This document shows positions 1 to 5,916 of a DNA stretch of 14,266 bases, piece by piece. Source of the stretch: JACCYQ01 sp036675565 (GTDB taxonomy: Bacteria > Bacteroidota > Bacteroidia > Chitinophagales > Chitinophagaceae); the NCBI GenBank assembly GCA_036675565.1, contig JAKFER010000287.1:1-14266 (forward strand), written 5' to 3'. The notes under the pieces were generated by a model. The model did not search any database. It was not told the origin of the DNA and was given only the letters and a program-made list of their open reading frames with translations. The translations under genes and the position numbers were made by a program. Within the stretch, counting starts at the first letter, position 1. Every line of letters begins with the position of its first letter.

Positions 1-312
1 ACATCCACCACCGATCAAACTATCTGCACGGCACAATTACCATATGCATGGAACGGACAAAGCATTACGCAAGGGGGGACATACACAGCAACATTGACCG
101 CAGCATCCGGTTGTGATTCTGTTGCAACATTAAACCTGGTAGTCAATCAAAACGTCACGTCGTCTACGGATCAGACTATCTGCACTGCACAATTGCCATA
201 CACCTGGAATGGACAAAGTATTACACAGGCCGGAACGTACACAGCAACACTTACAGCAGCATCGGGTTGTGATTCTGTTGCAACATTAAACCTGGTAGTT
301 AATCAAAGTATT
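1..312 (+). repeat. Two 156-bp tandem coding repeats of the surface protein
   Basis: Copies at 1-156 and 157-312 encode nearly the same 52 residues. Within the first 36 codons about 19 codons differ, but only about three change the amino acid (T to S, A to T, G to A). The 35 bases at 109-143 and 265-299 are identical. More copies probably lie upstream of the window. Confidence 0.95.
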
Positions 313-834
313 CCTGGAACCCGTTACCAGTCCGTAACTGCAACAGCAAATGTTCCATTACAACTAAATGCACGGAACATAGGTACAATCTATCTATGGA
401 ATCCTTCAGCGGGATTAAATGCAAATAATATTGCTAACCCTGTTTTCAATTTTGATATACAAACTGATTATACAATTCAAATAACAGATGACCAGGGTTG
501 TGTAACGGTTGATTCCATTCTTGTAAAAATCAATACTGAAATTCCTGTTTTTGACCAATCAGGTCTTTTTGTTCCAAAAGCATGGTCCCCAAATAATGAT
601 GGTTACAACGATAAACTATATCCACTTGGATTAAATATTAAAGAACTGAAATTCTTTAGGGTCTTTAACCGGTGGGGGCAATTAATGTATGAAACAAATA
701 TTATTGGCCAGGGATGGGATGGTACAGTTAAAGGAAATCCACAAATGAGTGATATATATTATTGGACGGCAGAAGCTATTGGGCTAGACAATAAACTTTA
801 TAAACGAAGCGGAAGTTCTGTTTTATTGAGGTAG
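1..834 (+). CDS. Repeat-containing secreted surface protein, 3' end (T9SS type-B / gliding-motility C-terminal domain)
   Basis: The reading frame is open from base 1, so this is the last 277 residues of a larger protein; its start lies outside the window. Residues 1-104 are two 52-residue repeats, each with a QTIC cysteine and an SGCDSV cysteine, a pair likely to form a disulfide in an Ig-like beta fold. Residues about 105-185 look like a further beta-sandwich module. The last ~85 residues match the gliding-motility-associated (CHU_C, type-B sorting) domain: a FVPKAWSPNNDGYND motif near residue 193, then FNRWGQLMYE, GWDGT and the IYYWTAEA strand, ending in a basic tail. In Bacteroidota this domain directs export through the type IX system to the cell surface, as for SprB-like adhesins. 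Adhesion or motility is inferred; export type is well supported. Confidence 0.93.
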   Translation, partial: TSTTDQTICTAQLPYAWNGQSITQGGTYTATLTAASGCDSVATLNLVVNQNVTSSTDQTICTAQLPYTWNGQSITQAGTYTATLTAASGCDSVATLNLVVNQSIPGTRYQSVTATANVPLQLNARNIGTIYLWNPSAGLNANNIANPVFNFDIQTDYTIQITDDQGCVTVDSILVKINTEIPVFDQSGLFVPKAWSPNNDGYNDKLYPLGLNIKELKFFRVFNRWGQLMYETNIIGQGWDGTVKGNPQMSDIYYWTAEAIGLDNKLYKRSGSSVLLR

Positions 835-933
835 TAGGAAAATAATCTAAAGCACATTAATAATCCACAACTTAAACACCATGAACCAGTATGCGATTTT
901 TTTTAAAACCTTTTACCTATTTTCGAAATAACC

Positions 934-1230
934 ATGACGCTATTTCAAAACGCTGTATTAAAAAAGTATCTCAACGATCTGCACAAAGAAGACCTGCACC
1001 CGGCATGGTTGCGGTTCAGTGCACATTTTCATAACCCCACCTTACAAACGGATATCCATAACAGTAAAGAAGAAGAATGCCAGGAAAGGATGCAGCATTT
1101 TGAACAGGAAAAAGCAAAGGCGAAAGCCATTCAGCAAACCATTGATGAAACAGATAAAGAAATAGACCGGATGGTTTATGAGTTGTATGAATTGACAGAG
1201 GAGGAAATAAAGATTGTGGAGGGAAGTTAA
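934..1230 (+). pseudogene. Miniature remnant joining N- and C-terminal ends of a type IIG (Eco57I-like) restriction-modification protein
   Basis: The 98-residue ORF is intact, but its two halves look like opposite ends of one very large protein. Residues 1-48 (MTLFQNAVLKKYL, then AWLRFSAHFHNP and NSKEEE) resemble the extreme N-terminus of Eco57I-type restriction-methylase fusions, which usually exceed 900 residues. Residues about 55-98 (IDETDKEIDRMVYELY, then LTEEEIKIVEGS) resemble the extreme C-terminus of the same enzymes. No methylase motif (NPPY) and no nuclease motif is present, so it cannot cut or methylate DNA. The simplest reading is an in-frame internal deletion near residues 48-55 that removed the catalytic core. 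It is highly charged and probably helical. The next gene follows in the same frame directly after its TAA. Family assignment is from recalled motifs, not from a search; a free-standing small helical protein is the alternative. Confidence 0.68.
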
Positions 1231-1254
1231 TTACAAAAATATAAATCAATACCC

Positions 1255-2229
1255 ATTTCATTTGCAGAAACCTTAGTCGTTGGAATATCCTCCCGAGCTC
1301 TTTTTGATTTAGAAGAAGAAAATAATTTATTTCAAGCGCAAGGTGTTTTTGAATACCGTAAGCATCAAAAAGAACGGGAAGGAATTCTATTGAAACCCGG
1401 AACTGGATTTCATGTGGTTAAGGCTTTACTTAACTTAAATACGCTTTCAAAGGATCGGCTGGTTGAAGTTATAGTTATGTCCAAGAATAGTCCTGAAACA
1501 GGAATTAGGGTATTAAATTCAATTCAACATTATCAATTAGATATTACACGATCAGCTTTTACCGGAGGTGAGAATCTGCATGATTATATGGAAGCTTTTG
1601 ATGTTGATTTATTTCTCTCAAAAGATGAAGAGGAGGTACAGAGAATTGTTGATTCAGGCGTAGCTTCTGCAGCATTGATTTATGAGCCACCTGATAGTTT
1701 TGATGCGGAAACATCAACAGTCCGTATTGCATTTGATGCAGATGCTGTACTATTTTCCGATGAATCTGAACACATTTATAAAACGCAGGGAATTGTTGCT
1801 TTTCATGAAAATGAAAAGGCAAATGAGTTTAAAGCCCTAAAGGAAGGGCCACATGGTAAGCTTCTTAAAATGCTTTCAACAATACAACGGAAAATGCATA
1901 TGGGTGTAGAGTTGTCACCTCTGAGGATTGCCATTGTAACAGCAAGAAATAGTCCATCTCATATGCGGGTTATTAATACGTTAAGGGAATGGGATGTATA
2001 TATAGATGAAGCCTTTTTTCTTGGAGGTATTTCAAAGGGCAAAGTATTGAAAGCCTTTAAAGCACATATTTTTTTTGATGACCAGGATGCTCATTTACAA
2101 CCTGCAATGAAATACGTCCCCAGTGCAAGGGTACCTTATAAGACATCATCACCACTCTTTATAAAAAAGGAAAAATTGAAAGTAATAAGTACGTTAAGTG
2201 ATAAGATTGAAATTATAAAACTAGTCTAA
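1255..2229 (+). CDS. Cytosolic 5'-nucleotidase (PF06189 family), start codon uncertain
   Basis: Predicted to dephosphorylate nucleoside 5'-monophosphates in the cytoplasm. Counting from 1255 (324 residues), a HAD-like nucleophile motif AFDADAVLF lies at about residues 159-167 (Asp161, Asp163), IVTARNSPSHMR with the motif-II threonine near 229, and FFDDQDAH with the acidic pair at 275-276. The conserved N-terminus TLVVGISSRALFDLEEEN is encoded at 1270-1323, so the TTG at 1390, the first ordinary start codon in frame, would delete it and is unlikely to be the natural start. From the TAA at 1228-1230 to 1390 the frame has no ATG, GTG or TTG. ATT at 1255 gives an N-terminus of the right length; ATA at 1249 is the other choice. 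A GGAGGG lies at 1218-1223. The gene is 22 bases before the next forward gene. The family call is strong; the start is unresolved. Confidence 0.85.
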   Translation: MSFAETLVVGISSRALFDLEEENNLFQAQGVFEYRKHQKEREGILLKPGTGFHVVKALLNLNTLSKDRLVEVIVMSKNSPETGIRVLNSIQHYQLDITRSAFTGGENLHDYMEAFDVDLFLSKDEEEVQRIVDSGVASAALIYEPPDSFDAETSTVRIAFDADAVLFSDESEHIYKTQGIVAFHENEKANEFKALKEGPHGKLLKMLSTIQRKMHMGVELSPLRIAIVTARNSPSHMRVINTLREWDVYIDEAFFLGGISKGKVLKAFKAHIFFDDQDAHLQPAMKYVPSARVPYKTSSPLFIKKEKLKVISTLSDKIEIIKLV

Positions 2230-2251
2230 TATTAGTTTATTAAAAGATAAA

Positions 2252-2905
2252 ATGGAAGTATCTCTACTTATAAAATTTGGCTCAAAGAAGCATTTGGAAG
2301 AAATGAGGGACAGTGGTGTAATTTATTGCAATACAATCTCATATTTTGCAAATACTGAAGATAGATTACGAAGAGACCCTATGGAAGCAGTATCGGAGTT
2401 AGGTTATTATGAAAATGCTAATCTTCAGATTAAACCTATTAATGATCCATCTGCAACTTTTCAAAACCTGAAAACCACGAAACTACACTTTAAGAAAAAA
2501 TTTGAAAAACCTTTAGGAAATCTTTACTGCATGTCATTCATCAATGTGAAATTAAATGATGGATTTACCGATATTAAATTAAATGCAAACTTCAATGATT
2601 TTGAATATTGTTTGATGATATTGAGACAGGATATTTTTAAAGTAAAATTAGAAAATGCCCTATCAAAATTGCCTTTCAAAACCTGTATGCGTACTGTTGA
2701 ATACTTAAATTTACAAGAATACACAGGTACCAAAAATTTATTTCAAAAAAACTTGGAACATAGTTGGCAAGAAGAAATTAGGCTAGCAATATATACTGAC
2801 AAATATAAAATTCATGATCCTTATATTTTCTCTATTGGGAGCATAAAAGATATATCAGAAATAATTGATTGTTCAAATGCAAATTGGAGAATTAAAGTAA
2901 GTTGA
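2252..2905 (+). CDS. Uncharacterised protein, distantly DUF2971-like
   Basis: A soluble 217-residue protein with no signal peptide or membrane segment. Visible landmarks are an N-terminal LLIKFGSKKHLEEM, then IYCNTISYFANTEDRLRRD (about residues 24-42), a CMSF strand near residue 93, and a late HSWQEEIRLAIY followed by FSIGSIKDISEII. This order (an opening K-x-G-S segment, an N-x-x-x-Y-F segment with an acidic pair, a C-x-S-F strand, a W-x-E-E-x-R segment, and a final I-G-x-I) recalls DUF2971-type proteins found in accessory regions, but I could not confirm it. It starts 22 bases after the 5'-nucleotidase stop and probably shares its transcript. Its base composition is very AT-rich (a sample at 2581-2640 has 14 G+C in 60), consistent with transferred DNA. 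Function is unknown. Confidence 0.8.
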   Translation: MEVSLLIKFGSKKHLEEMRDSGVIYCNTISYFANTEDRLRRDPMEAVSELGYYENANLQIKPINDPSATFQNLKTTKLHFKKKFEKPLGNLYCMSFINVKLNDGFTDIKLNANFNDFEYCLMILRQDIFKVKLENALSKLPFKTCMRTVEYLNLQEYTGTKNLFQKNLEHSWQEEIRLAIYTDKYKIHDPYIFSIGSIKDISEIIDCSNANWRIKVS

Positions 2906-2990
2906 AGGTGCAGGATGTGACTGGATTTGAAAATATTTTCTGGATACAAATGTCTCTTAAATTATATTACTTTTTGAATTATCTACTAAA

Positions 2991-3371
2991 TTATTTCTTA
3001 TCCAGCATTCTTTCAAGCAGAACTATTTTTTCTCTTTCACTTTTCAATAATGCTTCATACAATTCTACCATTTTATCTAACGGATTAAATGTGCATTTGA
3101 AATTTACATTATTGGCTGAATGATCATGAAAAGTATTTGAAATAACATTAATTGCAGCATCCTCATCAAAATTTTTTATTGCTTCTGCCGAAACACCTAA
3201 TGCTTTAGACACTTCTTCCAGGCGGTCATCATCCACATGTTCGCTTTGTTCTAGTTTGCTGATAGCCTGCTGGCTTATACCCATTACACTTGCCAGTGTT
3301 TCCTGTTTCATACCCTTTAACTCCCTGATGCGGCTTATTTTACGGCCTAAATGCATGGTTTCGGTTGTCAT
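2991..3371 (-). CDS. XRE/Cro-type helix-turn-helix transcriptional regulator
   Basis: A 126-residue DNA-binding protein. Residues about 8-63 form a classic XRE domain: GRKISRIRELKGMKQETLA, then MGISQQAISKLEQSE (recognition helix QQAISKLEQ), then LEEVSKALGVSAEAI. The second half contains a short linker and a C-terminal helix (LYEALLKSEREKIVLLERML) with hydrophobic spacing suited to a coiled coil, a likely dimer or oligomer interface. It converges on the forward gene ending at 2905. Regulators of this architecture are frequent in Bacteroidota and often act on nearby accessory genes; whether it controls the nucleotidase run or the membrane pair is not shown by the sequence. The ATG start at 3371 fits the domain; a second in-frame ATG lies five codons later. 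Confidence 0.9.
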   Translation of the reverse strand: MTTETMHLGRKISRIRELKGMKQETLASVMGISQQAISKLEQSEHVDDDRLEEVSKALGVSAEAIKNFDEDAAINVISNTFHDHSANNVNFKCTFNPLDKMVELYEALLKSEREKIVLLERMLDKK

Positions 3372-3496
3372 ATAAATCTAGTTTATTTTAAAATTGAAAT
3401 TTACGCCAGCCGTTTGTATTTAACAAGCAAACTTATTCTACAAGCCTGGCAGCATGGTAAATTATTGCATCAAAATAAATGCAGGTTAGTAAAATA

Positions 3497-3504
3497 CAAA
3501 TGTA
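3497..3504 (-). promoter_or_regulatory. Candidate promoter -7 box for the XRE regulator
   Basis: Read on the reverse strand this is TACATTTG, a full match to the Bacteroidota TAnnTTTG -7 consensus, about 125 bases before the regulator's ATG. No clean TTG -33 box sits at ideal spacing, so the call is tentative. Confidence 0.35.
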
Positions 3505-3757
3505 ATTTACAATCAGAGTAAACGTGGCTTTCCATGTATAATACCCAATAACTCTTTTATAGCACTGCAAATATGAATCAGCAAACATTCAAAATCCCGC
3601 ATTGATTTAATTTGAATTGCGCCGGTAAATCCGGCTGGTAATATAGGTGACTATACAACACCCCTAAAAGGGTTGAATTGTCATTGAACCCTTCCAGGTT
3701 TCAGTATATTTTTATTTGCAGAAAAGCTGATGTTATGCGCACCTGAAGATAGTATGT
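3505..3757. other. Intergenic region with two small inverted repeats
   Basis: Together with 3372-3504 this forms a 386-base non-coding stretch between two reverse genes. It holds a short perfect inverted repeat (GCCGG at 3621-3625 and CCGGC at 3631-3635, five-base loop) and the longer hairpin listed at 3668-3693. No ORF with support was seen on either strand. Confidence 0.5.
3668..3693 (-). terminator. Possible terminator hairpin of the membrane-protein pair
   Basis: Arms AAGGGTTGAAT (3668-3678) and ATTGAACCCTT (3683-3693) pair over 11 positions with one G-G mismatch and a four-base loop. On the reverse strand the stem is followed by a short run of T. It lies about 65 bases beyond the stop of the reverse gene ending at 3758. 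The T run is short, so it may only be a stabilising stem. Confidence 0.4.
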
Positions 3758-4069
3758 CTAGTCATCTGATAAGTGCTCATCGGGCAATTTTTTTTCTTTC
3801 ATGTTCTTAAGCCGGACCAAGCATTTATCAAGTGATTCTAAATCATGCAAGTTTGCTAATTGAATGTTTTTTAATTTCACTTTGAGATCTCTCATATGCC
3901 GGTCTTTGATCTCAAAATTTTTATTTTTCATCAGATCTGTCAGGTACAGTAAATCTCTAATCTGCGCCTTTGTAAGTCGATTAGTCCTTGATTCTAGCAA
4001 CGTATCAAGAATGGTAATGAGCACTATAGAGGCAGAAAGAATGATAAATAGAAGTGTTATGTAAGCCAT
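3758..4069 (-). CDS. Small single-pass membrane protein, unknown function
   Basis: A 103-residue protein. Residues about 2-23 form one hydrophobic helix at the N-terminus with no cleavage site, so it is probably an anchor. The remaining ~80 residues are charged and helical (LTKAQIRDLLYLTDLMKNKNF, then basic LKVKLKNIQ), likely cytoplasmic and able to form a coiled coil. It begins ten bases after the stop of the 155-residue membrane protein upstream on the same strand, so the two are almost certainly co-transcribed and may form a complex. No recognised family. Such unannotated membrane pairs in accessory regions are sometimes immunity or defence components, but no sequence feature here shows that. 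Confidence 0.75.
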   Translation of the reverse strand: MAYITLLFIILSASIVLITILDTLLESRTNRLTKAQIRDLLYLTDLMKNKNFEIKDRHMRDLKVKLKNIQLANLHDLESLDKCLVRLKNMKEKKLPDEHLSDD

Positions 4070-4079
4070 TGTGCTTATA

Positions 4080-4547
4080 TTAATGTTTTAAAGTTTCATA
4101 CATTCTCACTGCAAGTCGGAACTCACGAACGCAATCATTCAACTTAATTACATATCTGATGTTTACTGCAATCAAAATTAGTGTGAGAAAGATAAGCAGT
4201 GTGTCTTCATTCCTATAGTTTTTTAATTCCAAGCCTTTTTCAAAGGTATTTTTAATAACTATCCCGATATTCAAAACAATTATGGAACTAATACCTTTTA
4301 TCAAAGAGGAGATATTCTTATGCTTGAAGTCGTGATAATCCTTTAAGAAACTTACTCGGTCACTTGTAGATTTGCTTAGGAAGTAAATTTCGTAGAAAGT
4401 CAATGAATTGGTTGTGACAAACTGCTGAATTATTCTAAAGAGGCTTGGCCGTCCAATAATCTGCCTTGAAAAAGAAGGTGCAATAAAAATGAATAGACAA
4501 TTAATATATATTGCTAGAGCTAAAATAACCACTAATACATTATTCAT
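4080..4547 (-). CDS. Multi-pass membrane protein, unknown function
   Basis: A 155-residue protein from the ATG at 4547; a TTG at 4556 would add only three residues. Three hydrophobic segments are visible: residues about 3-24 (VLVVILALAIYINCLFIFIA), 79-99 (SLIKGISSIIVLNIGIVI) and 116-135 (TLLIFLTLILIAVNIRYVI). A soluble loop of about 55 residues, rich in Ser, Lys and aromatic residues, lies between the first two. It ends in a basic amphipathic tail (VREFRLAVRMYETLKH). It is the first gene of a reverse pair with the small membrane protein ten bases downstream. I recognise no family and no catalytic motif. Composition is AT-rich, like the rest of the 934-4556 patch. Confidence 0.78.
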   Translation of the reverse strand: MNNVLVVILALAIYINCLFIFIAPSFSRQIIGRPSLFRIIQQFVTTNSLTFYEIYFLSKSTSDRVSFLKDYHDFKHKNISSLIKGISSIIVLNIGIVIKNTFEKGLELKNYRNEDTLLIFLTLILIAVNIRYVIKLNDCVREFRLAVRMYETLKH

Positions 4548-4729
4548 TTCATACAATTGAGCAAGTTAGTTTTGCACACAATATGTGTATTACGCTAATA
4601 TACGCTACTCAATTTTGGTTCACAATATATTTAACTTGTTCTTTTTTTACCCTTAAGAAAAAAATTGCGTATAGCTGAAAATTTTGCGTAAATACAACTT
4701 TAAATCACTAAACTTTAAACCCTCAACTC

Positions 4730-5533
4730 TCATCCCACTCCGATCACTTTCCCGCTTCCTCCAAACTTCACCGGTTCAACCTCACCATCCATATTCATTT
4801 GTCCCATTTCAATACCAATTCCAGCTACCAGGCTAATGTGTTCGTTCATCAGAGCTGTATCATTCAGTGTAATTTCCAGTAAAGCTCCCGGGTAGGTTTC
4901 ATTTGCGGGCCACCAGGCGCCGCTAATTGTTTTTGATTCAGCATGTACTACTCCTGCAGCAGCCTCATATATTTTGTGTAAAGGATTAAAGACCACATCA
5001 CTGACCATGCCCAATGTGAAACAAAATCTGAATAAGGGAAACCGGTTATTCAACCGCAAATGGATGCCCGGTTCAAGCCTGGGAACTTGCACCTTCGCAT
5101 GTCCGTTATCCCGGTCTATGCCGGTCATCATCGGGTAGCGGACCATGCTATCAAATAAAATGTTTTTATTGAGGGAAAAGCCTACCAGTCTATGGCGGTG
5201 CTGAGACAATAGAACAGATCTTTGACCGCAGGGTTGGGTGGTATCGAGTTTCTGTATGGTTTTAGCCAACCCGTTTAAGGGTCCGGAAATATTATAATCG
5301 GCCAGGTGCTGCAATCCATGCAATGCTTTACGTATGCTGGTACTCGTTATTACACAACCGCTCCATTCTTTGTTTTGGAGGCGCATTAAAGAATTTTCAG
5401 GCATGCGTTGCACCTGCTTTTTACTGGGACCGCCTTTGGTGCGTAAAATAATGGCATCAGAACCTTTCATAGTATAAGCGGATAAGCCTCCCAGGCTGCC
5501 GGTGAATTGTAAGGGTGCGGATAGTTTGGACAT
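4730..5533 (-). CDS. Uncharacterised Bacteroidota protein, 267 residues
   Basis: No signal peptide or membrane segment. The N-terminus is distinctive: PLQFTGSLGGLSAYTMKGSD followed by IILRTKGGPSKKQV, a glycine-rich opening seen in a group of uncharacterised Bacteroidota proteins. Later segments include HLADYNISGPLNGLAKTIQK, a GQRSVLLS strand, GFSLNKNILFDSMVRYP, and a beta-rich C-terminal half ending in a glycine-rich tail. The pattern suggests a structural or assembly protein rather than an enzyme, but that is inference. Its sequence is less AT-rich than the patch to its left (a sample at 5401-5460 has 30 G+C in 60), which sets a composition border near 4600-4730. It is flanked on both sides by degenerate GTTTAG-like tracts in opposite orientation. 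Function unknown. Confidence 0.82.
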   Translation of the reverse strand: MSKLSAPLQFTGSLGGLSAYTMKGSDAIILRTKGGPSKKQVQRMPENSLMRLQNKEWSGCVITSTSIRKALHGLQHLADYNISGPLNGLAKTIQKLDTTQPCGQRSVLLSQHRHRLVGFSLNKNILFDSMVRYPMMTGIDRDNGHAKVQVPRLEPGIHLRLNNRFPLFRFCFTLGMVSDVVFNPLHKIYEAAAGVVHAESKTISGAWWPANETYPGALLEITLNDTALMNEHISLVAGIGIEMGQMNMDGEVEPVKFGGSGKVIGVG

Positions 5534-5544
5534 TTGTTTGAGAT

Positions 5545-5632
5545 TTAGCGTTGAGGATAAGGTTTAGGCTTAGATTGTTTAGAGTTTAGCGTTTAGAGCT
5601 TAGTGATTAGGTTTAAGGGTTTAAATATTTAA
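5545..5632. repeat. Degenerate GTTTAG-like low-complexity tract
   Basis: Successive loose copies of GTTTAG, GCTTAG and GTTTAA run just upstream of the 267-residue protein's start. A shorter related stretch in opposite orientation lies past its stop at about 4698-4727 (the segment with ATCACTAAAC and AAACCC). Such tracts are common between genes in Chitinophagaceae; no coding or regulatory role is visible. Confidence 0.6.
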
Positions 5633-5719
5633 GGGCATTCCATTTAGTAGGTTGCTTAAAAAATTAAAGCACCTAAACAAGATAAAAAAAGACTTGCATA
5701 AATGAAATAGTAGATATAC

Positions 5720-5815
5720 GATAGAGATAAGCCGGATCTTATAAGTACTGGGATATTACTGGGATATCTCTGGTTTATCACTGCGTTATAAGTGGATGAA
5801 TCCGGAAGATGAATT
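5720..5815. other. Structured intergenic segment with short direct and inverted repeats
   Basis: Part of the 383-base gap 5534-5916. TACTGGGATAT occurs twice in tandem (5746-5756 and 5757-5767). TTATAAGT occurs at 5739-5746 and 5786-5793. CCGGAT (5732-5737) and ATCCGG (5800-5805) can pair. It lies about 110 bases past the stop of the oxidoreductase gene and may be a structured 3' region. The rest of the gap shows nothing beyond the GTTTAG tract. Confidence 0.45.
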
Positions 5816-5916
5816 ATATTTTAAAAGTTAAAAGTCTTTTGTTTGCAGATCTGACATGAGGGTATTTCCTAGAAAGTTCAATTTTTTTTGAACACATCAT
5901 TGCAAAAAGAAGAAAT

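Noticed and set aside
1390..2229. Nucleotidase beginning at the TTG at 1390
   Set aside because: This would remove the conserved GISSRALF segment that is clearly coded in the same frame upstream.
2902..3123. Forward frame of 73 codons after the 217-residue gene
   Set aside because: It is the antisense shadow of the XRE regulator's 3' part and has low-complexity Leu/Ser/Phe composition.
3621..3635. GCCGG/CCGGC inverted repeat as a terminator or operator
   Set aside because: A 5-bp stem with no T tract and no flanking support; recorded only as part of the intergenic description.
5545..5632. GTTTAG tract as a telomere-like or CRISPR array
   Set aside because: The units are irregular, have no unique spacers and are too few; better read as low-complexity spacer.
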